From a virus: a stretch of 64,000 bases of DNA. The position numbers and the translations under genes were made by a program. The first letter of the stretch is position 1, and every line of letters begins with the position of its first letter. Below the pieces are notes generated by a model that had not been told where the DNA came from, made no database searches, and was given only the letters and a program-made list of their open reading frames with translations. Shown piece by piece: positions 1-7,280 of the stretch. The stretch lies in the IMG/VR virus record IMGVR_UViG_3300034283_001460, positions 1 to 64,000 of that record. One strand, given 5' to 3'.

Positions 1-25
1 GGTAAACTAGAAAAGAATAAATAAA

Positions 26-712
26 ATGAAAATCACATTCATCAGCGACACTCACACTAAACACGAGGAAATCAGTAAAGATCTTCCTGGTGGTGATTTG
101 ATCATTCATGCTGGTGATTTGATGAACTCAGGTTACGAGCCAATTGATATTACTCGATTTGTTAACTGGTACAGTTCATTGCTTACAATGGATTATAAAC
201 ACCGAGTGTTTATTGCTGGTAATCACGATCGAATGTTTGAAGATAATCCTGAATTAACTAAGGAGTTAATCAATGCCTATAGTGGTGGATTGATTTACTT
301 ACAAGATCAAACTCACGTTATTGATGGTGTAAAAATTTATGGTTCACCTTGGCAACCAGCATTTTACGATTGGGCGTTTAACCTACCAAGATGTGGTCAA
401 GATTTAATGCGAGTATGGAATGCAATTCCAAACAATACTGATATCTTAATTACACACGGACCACCATTTGGTCATTGTGATGTCACCCCTTCCGGTAACC
501 TAAATGTAGGTTGTGAGCTACTTAGGGTTCGAGTGGATGAAATCAAACCTAAAATTCATGTTTTTGGACACGTTCATTCAGGTTATGGTTACAAGTTCTA
601 TGAAGGTACTCATTTTATTAATGCTGCTGTATTAAACGAAAGATACAAATACGCAAACAAACCACTTACTGTTGAGTGGGATCCTGAAACCAACGAATTA
701 GAATTTATTTAG
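26..712 (+). CDS. calcineurin-like metallophosphoesterase
   Basis: A 228-residue metallophosphoesterase. The five metal-binding blocks of the family are visible in order: SDTHT near residue 7, HAGD near 28, GNHD near 65, ITHGPP near 140 and GHVHSG near 180. The compact size and the THGPP/GHVH pair resemble the MPPED1/2-like branch, cytoplasmic enzymes hydrolysing phosphodiesters or phosphomonoesters; the substrate cannot be read from the sequence. No signal peptide. The gene opens the window, and the next gene starts 2 bases after its stop, so they are probably cotranscribed. The ATG follows an AT-rich stretch with no Shine-Dalgarno, as elsewhere here. Confidence 0.88.
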   Translation: MKITFISDTHTKHEEISKDLPGGDLIIHAGDLMNSGYEPIDITRFVNWYSSLLTMDYKHRVFIAGNHDRMFEDNPELTKELINAYSGGLIYLQDQTHVIDGVKIYGSPWQPAFYDWAFNLPRCGQDLMRVWNAIPNNTDILITHGPPFGHCDVTPSGNLNVGCELLRVRVDEIKPKIHVFGHVHSGYGYKFYEGTHFINAAVLNERYKYANKPLTVEWDPETNELEFI

Positions 713-714
713 TT

Positions 715-1299
715 ATGAGAAACTTTGAATTTCTAAAAATACTTAACTCCCCGTTTAAGATACCTCGGGTTAAGTTTTATATCGGTAAGGTGGCTATTGG
801 TACACCATATTTTCATCCACGCAATTGGGTTAAACCAACCCCTAAAATGGCTATGGATGAAGCTAAAAAGGAGTTAGCACGTAGGGAGAAGTGGAATAAC
901 GCAAATCCCGATGTTCAATTTAAACAAACTATTATACCACTTGATGAGATGTATAAAGAAAAACTACGTTACCGATTCCCAGTTCCTAAAAAGATTGGAT
1001 TTGATTTCGTAGGACTAGGTTATAAAACTAAATGGAGTGAAACCGATTACAGGCATGAATGGAATCCTATCTGGTCTTTTGTATTTTTTAAATGGCAGAT
1101 TGCTTTAATATTTACTTCTCCAGAACGTGAGTGTAACTCTCAATACTGGGAGGCTTGGTTGTATTATCAGTACCACACTAAAGGAAGTAAACAAGAACGT
1201 ATTGAACAATGTAAGAAAGATTACCCTCAGAAATATACTATTAACAGTGTTAATGGTGATATGAAAAAGGTTAATTACTATGATATTATTTTAAAATGA
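715..1299 (+). CDS. hypothetical protein, 194 aa
   Basis: Not recognised. A basic protein rich in aromatic residues (Trp, Tyr, Phe) with no signal peptide or membrane segment. The Trp/Tyr-rich middle (about residues 100-150, containing FFKWQIALIF and YWEAWLYYQYH) suggests a small globular domain. It starts 2 bases after the metallophosphoesterase stop and overlaps the next gene by 4 bases (ATGA), so it belongs to the same transcription unit. Similar proteins of unknown function are common in early regions of large phages. Confidence 0.7.
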   Translation: MRNFEFLKILNSPFKIPRVKFYIGKVAIGTPYFHPRNWVKPTPKMAMDEAKKELARREKWNNANPDVQFKQTIIPLDEMYKEKLRYRFPVPKKIGFDFVGLGYKTKWSETDYRHEWNPIWSFVFFKWQIALIFTSPERECNSQYWEAWLYYQYHTKGSKQERIEQCKKDYPQKYTINSVNGDMKKVNYYDIILK

Positions 1300-1544
1300 A
1301 ACCAATGACTGAACAAACCTTTATTGATTTAGGATTTAAACGTAATGACGTTACAGTAGATGGTCAGGACTTCTACTACTATACTCTCGATATTGGAAAT
1401 ACTTTTTTAACTACAAATGCGAGTGATGAAGCAGAACGGATTGGGTGGGAATGTTGGAAAGCTACCCTACCTGATAATCCACTAGCAAGTGAAGTTAAAG
1501 ATTTAAGTGAGCTAGAAAATCTAGTTCGTACTCTTCAAAATTAA
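1296..1544 (+). CDS. small hypothetical protein, paralogue of the gene at 2644
   Basis: An 82-residue protein of unknown function. It shares a recognisable plan with the 83-residue protein at 2644-2895: MTE..F..LGF at the start, then FYYYTLDIG, a TN..DEA segment, GWE, and a C-terminal DLE.LVR motif. They are paralogues in the same cluster. ATG at 1296 overlaps the upstream stop; ATG at 1305 matches the paralogue's start better and is a real alternative. No membrane segment or known catalytic motif is visible. Confidence 0.7.
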   Translation: MKPMTEQTFIDLGFKRNDVTVDGQDFYYYTLDIGNTFLTTNASDEAERIGWECWKATLPDNPLASEVKDLSELENLVRTLQN

Positions 1545-1550
1545 AGTAAT

Positions 1551-1787
1551 ATGAAAAAAGAACAATTTTTAGAACAAATGAATCAATGGTATGATAATTC
1601 AGATGCACATTATGATAGTTTTGTAGAGCAATTCAGTAAAGATAAAGAGGGGTTAATTGAACTACTAGCCTTAGTAGGTCAATCAACCTCAACAACTTCA
1701 GTGAACGCTGCTAAATTATTTGAACCTAAAAGTAAAGAAGAGTGGTTATTGGATATCTTAAAACCATTTAACACCAAAGAGAAATGA
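1551..1787 (+). CDS. small acidic hypothetical protein, 78 aa
   Basis: Not recognised. An acidic, probably helical small protein with a short Ser/Thr-rich stretch (residues about 50-56) and no membrane segment. It lies 6 bases downstream of the previous gene. The strong stem-loop with a T tract that follows (1790-1859) may end this transcription unit. Confidence 0.6.
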   Translation: MKKEQFLEQMNQWYDNSDAHYDSFVEQFSKDKEGLIELLALVGQSTSTTSVNAAKLFEPKSKEEWLLDILKPFNTKEK

Positions 1788-1788
1788 G

Positions 1789-1860
1789 AACTCCGCCCGC
1801 TTATAGCGCATTAGGATTCAGCAAGCGGAAAGCTACCGCCCTGATTAACGGAGTCTTTTT
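1789..1860 (+). terminator. compound stem-loop followed by T tract
   Basis: ACTCCG (1790-1795) pairs with CGGAGT (1849-1854), and inside it CCGCTT (1797-1802) pairs with AAGCGG (1823-1828), leaving an internal single-stranded arm with ACCGCCC. The outer helix is followed by TCTTTTTC. This is larger than an ordinary intrinsic terminator hairpin, so a small structured RNA or a regulatory leader for the following gene is possible. Seen in sequence; function inferred. Confidence 0.5.
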
Positions 1861-1877
1861 CTTTAACACCAATAAAA

Positions 1878-2021
1878 ATGCCTAAATATCTTAAAACCGC
1901 ATTTGTAAGAGAACTAGAACAACAGGTTAGAAGAGGTGAACTTTCACACACCCGAATGCTTGACTTAATCCAAGATGAGGTAATTAAAAATTACAACGAT
2001 GAGCAAACTCAAGCAAACTAA
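1878..2021 (+). CDS. small hypothetical protein, 47 aa
   Basis: A short reading frame beginning MPKYLKTAFVREL and ending NYNDEQTQAN; charged and likely helical. It overlaps the next gene by 23 bases in another frame, which is longer than usual in this genome and lowers confidence. The codon pattern looks coding-like and it fills an otherwise empty gap. Function unknown. Confidence 0.5.
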   Translation: MPKYLKTAFVRELEQQVRRGELSHTRMLDLIQDEVIKNYNDEQTQAN

Positions 2022-2355
2022 AATTCCAATGACATTAGAAGATAATGTTATGAAGGTTGCTCTTGAACAAGGAGTAATTGAAAACGAATTCAATTGGAAA
2101 TTAGTTCGTGAGCGAGACGGACTAACTAACCAATCTAAGGAAGTAATGTGGGTTGAATGGAATCAAGAAAATAAGTTTAAAGCCCGTCACGATAAACCAG
2201 CAATTGGCTATTCTTTGATTATGTCTCCACTTAATCAGTTCTTTACTTGGCAAACAACTCCTATTACAGAGGTGTTGGAAAAACGAGAAAATTTTCTTAA
2301 ATTTAAGACTAAGAACTCAGTATACGAATTATGGAAGCTAAACGCAAACGATTAA
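1999..2355 (+). CDS. hypothetical protein, 118 aa
   Basis: Not recognised. A 118-residue mixed-charge protein with no signal peptide or membrane segment and several Trp residues in its second half. It overlaps its neighbours at both ends (23 bases upstream, 25 downstream), consistent with translational coupling in a compact phage operon. Confidence 0.65.
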   Translation: MSKLKQTKIPMTLEDNVMKVALEQGVIENEFNWKLVRERDGLTNQSKEVMWVEWNQENKFKARHDKPAIGYSLIMSPLNQFFTWQTTPITEVLEKRENFLKFKTKNSVYELWKLNAND

Positions 2356-2642
2356 CTCGAGACCAAAAAAAAGACAAAGCAATTGTTGATTTAATCAATC
2401 AAATGTTTATTATTGCCGGTCACGATGTTACCTATGATGATATTGTAGGTGTAAAGGATTGGTTTAGAGAATACACAATGACTGTTGAACAGGGTGAGGA
2501 ATTCAAAAAATGGGGTAAAAAATATCTTATGAAGGAATTACGCGAATCAGCTAAATCAGCAGAACGTGAAATGTCGTGGTTTAATCTACAGTGGGGTTTG
2601 ACTTACAGTAACTGGGAAGATTATCATAAAATAAAGAAATAA
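2331..2642 (+). CDS. hypothetical protein, 103 aa
   Basis: Not recognised. The N terminus is strongly basic (MEAKRKRLTRDQKKDK) and could contact nucleic acid; the rest is helical and Trp-rich (NLQWGLTYSNWEDY near the end). It overlaps the previous gene by 25 bases and ends 1 base before the next start. No catalytic motif is seen. Confidence 0.65.
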   Translation: MEAKRKRLTRDQKKDKAIVDLINQMFIIAGHDVTYDDIVGVKDWFREYTMTVEQGEEFKKWGKKYLMKELRESAKSAEREMSWFNLQWGLTYSNWEDYHKIKK

Positions 2643-2643
2643 T

Positions 2644-2895
2644 ATGACTGAGGAGATTTTTGAAAAATTAGGCTTTGTAAAAGAAGTAGTAACACCTGAA
2701 GATTCAGGCCTTAATAGGGACTTCTACTACTACACCCTTGATATTGGCGATATTTGTATTATTACAAATTGCGATGATGAAGCAGCTAAGGAAGGTTGGG
2801 AAGCCTATATCTTTGATTCTCTATCTATGAGGGTTAAAGGTGAGGGTGATCTAGAGGACCTAGTTCGTATTATTAGAAATAATACCAATGGTTAA
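2644..2895 (+). CDS. small hypothetical protein, paralogue of the gene at 1296
   Basis: An 83-residue protein sharing its whole layout with the 82-residue protein at 1296-1544 (FYYYTLDIG core, TN.DDEA, GWE, DLEDLVR). The two copies are about 1.1 kb apart, suggesting an old tandem duplication within this small-gene cluster. Function unknown. Overlaps the next gene start by 8 bases. Confidence 0.7.
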   Translation: MTEEIFEKLGFVKEVVTPEDSGLNRDFYYYTLDIGDICIITNCDDEAAKEGWEAYIFDSLSMRVKGEGDLEDLVRIIRNNTNG

Positions 2896-3058
2896 GAAAA
2901 AGCAGGTATCTGAAAAGTGGGTTGTGATTGATTCAGACGATCACATCTACTACTACCCTACTTTCCTGGCTGCCTTGAAACATCCAGGCAGTAGGGTAAG
3001 CATAATGACAGAAGAATATTATACAACAGCTTATAAAGAAATTACAGCTAAGACATGA
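2888..3058 (+). CDS. small hypothetical protein, 56 aa
   Basis: A 56-residue frame beginning MVKKKQVSEKW, with a Tyr-rich segment (DDHIYYYPTFL). Its stop overlaps the thymidylate synthase ATG as ATGA (3055-3058), the coupling arrangement seen throughout this genome, which supports it as real. Function unknown. Confidence 0.6.
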   Translation: MVKKKQVSEKWVVIDSDDHIYYYPTFLAALKHPGSRVSIMTEEYYTTAYKEITAKT

Positions 3059-4131
3059 ACAATCTAGATAAAACATACCAGGCACTACTTCAGGACATCC
3101 TAGATAATGGAGTAGAGAAAACAGACAGAACAGGTACTGGAACAATCTCAGTATTCGGTCGTCAAATTAGACATAAAATGTCTGAAGGTTATCCTTTGCT
3201 TACTACCAAGAAAATGGCATTCAAAACTATGGTAACTGAGTTACTATGGTTTCTAAGAGGAGATACCAACATCAAGTATTTGGTTGATAATGGTTGTCAT
3301 ATTTGGGATGGTGATGCTTACAAAAATTACCTTGATAATGTTAAGTCCGTTGAAGAAGGGAAACAGGTTGAAGAAAATGGAAAAATTTATACCTATAGAA
3401 AATATACTAAAGAAGAATTCGTTGATTATATTAAAAATGGAAAGGATATTGAATATAGAATATGGGCTGATTTAGGACCAATTTATGGTAAGCAATGGAG
3501 AAATTGGAATGGGGATAATTTTATTTATGGTGACCTTAAAAATGGTATAGACCAAATCGCAAACCTAATCAACGACCTTAAAACAAATCCAGACTCAAGA
3601 CGATTGATGGTTAATGCTTGGAATGTGGGGGAGTTGGATAAAATGACTTTACCTCCTTGTCATTATGGATTTCAAGTTTATACAAGAGAGTTAAGTAGGG
3701 AAGAACGAATGAGAATTCTTTCAAAAACTCAACCAGTTCAGAGCTGGGAAGGTTATATGAAAAAAGATTTAGATGCGATTGGTGTTCCTAAACGAGCAAT
3801 CTCTTTAATGTGGAATCAACGCTCAGTAGATACATTCTTGGGTTTACCATTCAACATTGCTTCATACGGACTATTACTTGAAATGATTGCTAAGGAAGTA
3901 AATATGATCCCAGATGAATTGATTAGTAATCTAGGAGATGTTCATTTGTATAAGAATCATATCGAACAGGCAAAAGAACAAATCACTAGAGAGCCGTTTG
4001 AATTACCTAAATTAGGAATGAATTATAGAGAGGGAGAATATAATAAAAATTTAACAGATTTTATTCCTGATGATTTTTATCTTATAGATTATCAATCACA
4101 CCCAACAATTAAAGCACCTTTATCAAATTGA
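3055..4131 (+). CDS. thyA: thymidylate synthase (ThyA type)
   Basis: Converts dUMP to dTMP using 5,10-methylene-tetrahydrofolate, raising the thymidine pool for phage replication. Recognisable blocks: DRTGTGT near residue 23, the catalytic-cysteine motif LPPCHYGFQ near 200, LMWNQRSVD, FNIASYG and GDVHLYKNH toward the C terminus. At 358 residues it is longer than the usual ~264; the extra length is mainly an insertion around residues 95-125 and another after the catalytic cysteine. Its final codons are duplicated about 480 bases downstream (4572-4610), flanking an unrelated gene. The start is fixed by overlap with the preceding stop. Confidence 0.95.
   Translation: MNNLDKTYQALLQDILDNGVEKTDRTGTGTISVFGRQIRHKMSEGYPLLTTKKMAFKTMVTELLWFLRGDTNIKYLVDNGCHIWDGDAYKNYLDNVKSVEEGKQVEENGKIYTYRKYTKEEFVDYIKNGKDIEYRIWADLGPIYGKQWRNWNGDNFIYGDLKNGIDQIANLINDLKTNPDSRRLMVNAWNVGELDKMTLPPCHYGFQVYTRELSREERMRILSKTQPVQSWEGYMKKDLDAIGVPKRAISLMWNQRSVDTFLGLPFNIASYGLLLEMIAKEVNMIPDELISNLGDVHLYKNHIEQAKEQITREPFELPKLGMNYREGEYNKNLTDFIPDDFYLIDYQSHPTIKAPLSN
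4091..4129 (+). repeat. direct repeat, copy 1 (3' end of thyA)
   Basis: About 38 bases from ATCAATCACACCCAACA onward, ending at the thyA stop. A near-identical copy, with about four mismatches, lies at 4572-4610 just after the next gene. The pair brackets the 4159-4593 gene. Confidence 0.75.
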
Positions 4132-4158
4132 TCGATATTTACTAATAAAAACATAACC

Positions 4159-4593
4159 ATGAAAAAATCAGAATTCAGTCAAATAATTAAGGAAATACTT
4201 ACCGAAGTGTTAAATGAAGCAACTACTGAATTTGAATTTAATCCTACTATATATGCAAAAGGCAATATTAAAGTTAAGGAAGGTGATGATTACTTAAATG
4301 GTAAGGTAGTTGGTAAAAATTATACGTTTTTTAACACAGAAGTATCTCCGAATCCTACACTCAAGGTATCTAGATGGAAAGAAGGTAAAGAACCGAACAA
4401 CTATACAGTATATTTTTCAGTGCCTAGCGAGTTTGCTGAATCGTATAAGCCTTTAAGCTTAAAATTAAAATCAAGCGGTAAAATTGTTAGTAGCAATAAT
4501 ACATCATCTGAACAGTATAGTCGATTTAATTTATCTAAAAACGAATTGATGTCTTTATTAGAACTATTTGCATCAATCACACCCAACAGTTAA
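4159..4593 (+). CDS. hypothetical protein flanked by a duplicated thyA tail
   Basis: A 144-residue protein of unknown function. The N terminus (KSEFSQIIKEILTEVLNEAT) is an amphipathic helix resembling the start of the partial protein at 63872 (LLKEIQNVIAEATKV); the remainder is beta-rich and Ser/Lys-rich with no membrane segment. The gene sits between two copies of a ~38-base repeat derived from the thyA 3' end, so it may have been gained by recombination; its last codons themselves come from the second copy. Confidence 0.65.
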   Translation: MKKSEFSQIIKEILTEVLNEATTEFEFNPTIYAKGNIKVKEGDDYLNGKVVGKNYTFFNTEVSPNPTLKVSRWKEGKEPNNYTVYFSVPSEFAESYKPLSLKLKSSGKIVSSNNTSSEQYSRFNLSKNELMSLLELFASITPNS

Positions 4594-4610
4594 AACACCT
4601 TTATCTAACT
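4572..4610 (+). repeat. direct repeat, copy 2 (degenerate thyA tail)
   Basis: Matches the thyA C-terminal coding end at 4091-4129 with about four substitutions. It overlaps the last codons of the 144-residue gene and lies just before a tiny membrane-protein gene. Confidence 0.75.
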
Positions 4611-4616
4611 AAAATT

Positions 4617-4706
4617 ATGGAATGGTTAAAAGCAGGATTTCTCATTTTATTTGCACTATTTTTTTTAGCAAATGTTTTTCATCACTTTAGTTGGGATTTA
4701 GGATAA
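4617..4706 (+). CDS. tiny membrane protein, 29 aa
   Basis: A 29-residue frame beginning MEWLKAGFLILFALFFLANV: one hydrophobic span with a charged start. Its stop TAA (4704-4706) overlaps the next ATG as TAATG, the usual coupling here, which supports translation. Function unknown; a single-pass inner-membrane peptide is likely. Confidence 0.5.
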   Translation: MEWLKAGFLILFALFFLANVFHHFSWDLG

Positions 4707-4951
4707 TGGACGAGAATAAATGGCATCACCGAATTATGCACCTAACTTCTTTTAGTTTAGGTATAATAGTATCAGCCTTAGTAATCTCAAAAGGACTGTT
4801 TAACCTAATGCTATATACGATAATTGGAAGTATAGCTATTCTACTATTTTCCTTTCTGTACAATTACGTACGCGGGATAGATTATATGGTTAAAAATCAT
4901 CCTGATTACGAAGGTGAAGACCTTTTCAATGAAGAAGAAACTAAATCCTAA
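4706..4951 (+). CDS. two-pass membrane protein, 81 aa
   Basis: Starts at the ATG coupled to the previous stop; an upstream TTG in frame is less likely. Two hydrophobic segments (about residues 13-32 and 37-55) are separated by a short turn, and the acidic C terminus (DYEGEDLFNEEETKS) is probably cytoplasmic. No recognised family. It overlaps the next gene. Confidence 0.6.
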   Translation: MDENKWHHRIMHLTSFSLGIIVSALVISKGLFNLMLYTIIGSIAILLFSFLYNYVRGIDYMVKNHPDYEGEDLFNEEETKS

Positions 4952-5153
4952 CTTCAAGTTTAGGTCCGGTAAATACACGGACTGGACAGTGCAGGAGGTA
5001 TTCGCTTCTGATCCCGGATACCTTAACTGGGTATATGACAATAAACCCCAGATGCTAAAAGGAGCCGAAGTCACCCCTGCTCAAGCTCCGGCACCCCTGC
5101 CTGTTGCAAGCTCAAAGTACATCCGACCTTCAAACTACGATGAAGCATTCTGA
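4929..5153 (+). CDS. small protein with DPGYL-W exonuclease-tail-like motif
   Basis: A 74-residue protein beginning MKKKLNPNFKF (a GTG at 4914 in frame would add five residues). The block FRSGKYTDWTVQEV then DPGYLNWVYD resembles the small domain (DUF3820-like) found at the end of RNase T/exonuclease-type proteins and as free-standing phage proteins. The Pro/Ala-rich C-terminal third looks like a linker. Function unknown; a nucleic-acid role is plausible by family only. Confidence 0.55.
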   Translation: MKKKLNPNFKFRSGKYTDWTVQEVFASDPGYLNWVYDNKPQMLKGAEVTPAQAPAPLPVASSKYIRPSNYDEAF

Positions 5154-5230
5154 GTGTTTTGATTAATTTTAGGTACGTTAAATACTGGAATGAAATTGCT
5201 GCTACCTATTTACTAATACGGGTGTAGGAG

Positions 5231-5260
5231 TTGGACCCTAGCAAATTTTTTCGTATATTA
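5231..5260 (+). promoter_or_regulatory. Bacteroidota-type promoter
   Basis: TTG at 5231-5233, 20 bases, then TATATTA at 5254-5260, preceded by TTTTTTCG. The next ATG is at 5274. Confidence 0.65.
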
Positions 5261-5273
5261 AATATTATCTATA

Positions 5274-5387
5274 ATGGAAGTACTAGTTTCTATATTGCAA
5301 GGTTTCGGAGCAGTCTGTGGACTACTTTTACTATTTTATGTAAGTAAATCTATCGTACAAGCTATTCAGGGTAAATATAAGGATTAA
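5274..5387 (+). CDS. tiny membrane protein, 37 aa
   Basis: MEVLVSILQGFGAVCG followed by a Leu-rich span and a short basic tail (QGKYKD). One membrane segment. It lies 14 bases after a clear promoter element. A weak GCTAC/GTAGC hairpin with a short T run follows its stop (5388-5416). Function unknown. Confidence 0.55.
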   Translation: MEVLVSILQGFGAVCGLLLLFYVSKSIVQAIQGKYKD

Positions 5388-5430
5388 GCTACTATCCTAA
5401 TCATACTGTAGCAGTTTTAATTAAAGTTAT

Positions 5431-6363
5431 ATGGAAATAGAAAATAAAGTAGGATGTCACTGCGTAGTGAGTCTATCCGGAGGAATGGATTCCTCTACGT
5501 TGCTGCTTAAGGCATTAACTGAATTTGATACTGTCACGGCAGTTTCATTTGACTACGGTCAAAAGCACAGAGTAGAGCTTGATCGAGCTCAAGATTTGGT
5601 AAACTATCTAAATGGCAGAGCTGATGAGACTAAGTATAAAAGTGATTTAGCAGAAGTTATTATGCATCACTTCCCTAAAGTCAACTACCAAGTAATTAAG
5701 CTTGACGGCCTGAGCCAGCTCCTAAACTCGGCCCTAGTAACAGGAGGTGCCGAAGTTCCGGAAGGTCACTACGCATCCGAGAATATGAAAGCGACAGTAG
5801 TACCTAACAGAAACAAAATTTTTAGCTCAATCACCCAAGCCATCGCTTTATCTATAGCAAATGAAAAACAAGAAGACTGCTCCATCGCCCTTGGAATCCA
5901 CGCCGGAGACCATGCCATCTACCCTGACTGCAGACAAGAGTTCAGAGACGCTGACGACCACGCATTTCGTATGGGTAACTGGGATAGCGATCGGGTATCT
6001 TATTGGACTCCTTACCTGGATGGTGATAAGTTCACTATCCTAGAAGACGGAGAGAAGTTGTGTAAGGAGCTAGGGCTTGACTTTGATGAAGTATATTCAC
6101 GCACTAATACTTCCTACAAGCCAATCCTTCTAGAGGTAGAATCAGACACCCCAGGAAAAAAAGTAATGAATGTAGGTATGTGGAATCAAGGCTACTACAA
6201 ATGGTATTCTGATTATAAATCAGCCTCTTCAGTTGAACGTGTAGAAGCATTTATCAAGCTAGGGCGTCCCGATCCTGCAGAATATGCAGATGAGACAGGT
6301 CCTGTGGACTGGGGGTACGTAGTAGGAGAAGTTTCAAAGGTTCTTGCAGCTGTAGAGAAATAA
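5431..6363 (+). CDS. queC: QueC-like 7-cyano-7-deazaguanine (preQ0) synthase
   Basis: Member of the QueC family of ATP-dependent enzymes that convert 7-carboxy-7-deazaguanine to preQ0. The ATP-pyrophosphatase P-loop SGGMDSS lies near residue 14, followed by SFDYGQKH, VVPNRN and ALGIHAGDH, all QueC signatures. At 310 residues it exceeds the usual ~230. The C-terminal region that normally carries the zinc-binding cysteines (C..C..C pattern before the R..AF..G..DP block) keeps AFIKLGRPDP but has no cysteines. It is therefore a divergent QueC; loss of the zinc site is seen, its effect is not known. QueD, QueE, FolE and QueF nearby fix the pathway. Confidence 0.88.
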   Translation: MEIENKVGCHCVVSLSGGMDSSTLLLKALTEFDTVTAVSFDYGQKHRVELDRAQDLVNYLNGRADETKYKSDLAEVIMHHFPKVNYQVIKLDGLSQLLNSALVTGGAEVPEGHYASENMKATVVPNRNKIFSSITQAIALSIANEKQEDCSIALGIHAGDHAIYPDCRQEFRDADDHAFRMGNWDSDRVSYWTPYLDGDKFTILEDGEKLCKELGLDFDEVYSRTNTSYKPILLEVESDTPGKKVMNVGMWNQGYYKWYSDYKSASSVERVEAFIKLGRPDPAEYADETGPVDWGYVVGEVSKVLAAVEK

Positions 6364-6375
6364 TTTAAAGAGAGC

Positions 6376-6406
6376 TTGTCTCTCCCACTATTTATAACTA
6401 TATTTA
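6376..6406 (+). promoter_or_regulatory. Bacteroidota-type promoter
   Basis: TTG at 6376-6378, 20 bases, TATATTTA at 6399-6406. Drives the lipoprotein/QueD/QueE block. Confidence 0.7.
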
Positions 6407-6437
6407 GAGTGTCGGAGCACCACTATAAAAACACCCA
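6407..6437 (+). promoter_or_regulatory. conserved 5' leader, copy 1
   Basis: GTGTCGGAGCACCACTATAA followed by AAACACCC just before the ATG. A near-identical leader (GTGTCGTAGCACCACCTTAA, then AAACAC) precedes folE at 11759-11795. GTG/CAC can form a small hairpin with loop TCGGAG. Confidence 0.55.
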
Positions 6438-7031
6438 ATGAAAAAGTTACTTCTATTTTTGCCCTTAATCTGGGCTTGCGAGACGATCGAGCCTGCTGCT
6501 CCTGAGCCATGCCAGGAATGCATCACCTCCCATCGTGTAGATACAATCCAGCATCCCGGCACCTACCTCCAGGACGGATACTGGCATTTAAAGTATTCCG
6601 GCCTTATCTACTTCCAGGTGGTAGGTCAGCTAGATTCCATACATCCTAGATATGCTGTAAATGGAGTACCCTTATTAGAAGTAACGTATGATAGCGATAC
6701 CTGGTATGTGTTTGATACCATTGCTATGCAAATACCTCTGTACTCTCCTTTTACCTCACAGTTTACTTCTCCGAACTTCAACTACCCCATCTCCGTTGGA
6801 GATACTACGATCTATATCACCAACCCTAACTACATCGTAAATGCGGTAGGATATACATTCGGGAGTACGAATTTTGTAAATGCTATGCACACGTATCAGC
6901 CCCGGTGCGAGGTCCTAGTATTCGAAGAAATGATCGGAGATACAATCTCAGTTTTCATCCGCACACGGTACAACTACGATACCGGTAAACAAAAAATAGT
7001 AGGAGACACACTTAAAGTTATAATAGAATGA
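6438..7031 (+). CDS. putative lipoprotein, 197 aa
   Basis: Begins MKKLLLFLPLIWACETIEP: a short lipoprotein signal with the modified cysteine at residue 14. The mature part has two further Cys (C..C) close to the N terminus and is Tyr/Thr/Ile-rich, suggesting a beta fold on the periplasmic or outer-membrane side. No family recognised. It lies at the head of a promoter-driven operon with queD and queE; a role in the same pathway is not evident, and co-expression may be coincidental. Overlaps the next gene by ATGA. Confidence 0.65.
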   Translation: MKKLLLFLPLIWACETIEPAAPEPCQECITSHRVDTIQHPGTYLQDGYWHLKYSGLIYFQVVGQLDSIHPRYAVNGVPLLEVTYDSDTWYVFDTIAMQIPLYSPFTSQFTSPNFNYPISVGDTTIYITNPNYIVNAVGYTFGSTNFVNAMHTYQPRCEVLVFEEMIGDTISVFIRTRYNYDTGKQKIVGDTLKVIIE

Positions 7032-7270
7032 GCAAAAAACAGCTGCTGACCGAACCGGTCCTCCCTAAGGAGAGAATCCTTAACCCTGAATTTGTATATA
7101 CTACAAAGAGTTTAGAGAAGATGCCTGACCAGAAGTGGCACCAGATCATCTCTTTCATCAAGTCCGGAGTTAGGATTGTAGGTTACGGAATCATTCCTTT
7201 CGATTTGGTAGCTGCGGCTATCGTTCTTATATTTAGTGAAGTGATCGGCATTATCGAAGAACTGGTTTAA
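7028..7270 (+). CDS. small protein with C-terminal membrane segment, 80 aa
   Basis: Hydrophilic N-terminal half, then a hydrophobic C-terminal region (about residues 47-78, GIIPFDLVAAAIVLIFSEVI). It could be tail-anchored. No family recognised. Coupled by ATGA to the lipoprotein gene and followed 10 bases later by queD. Confidence 0.6.
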   Translation: MSKKQLLTEPVLPKERILNPEFVYTTKSLEKMPDQKWHQIISFIKSGVRIVGYGIIPFDLVAAAIVLIFSEVIGIIEELV

Positions 7271-7280
7271 AATTATTAAA

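Noticed and set aside
5388-5430. preQ1 riboswitch before queC
   Set aside because: Only a GCTAC/GTAGC hairpin and a short T run are present; the conserved preQ1 aptamer tail is not seen.
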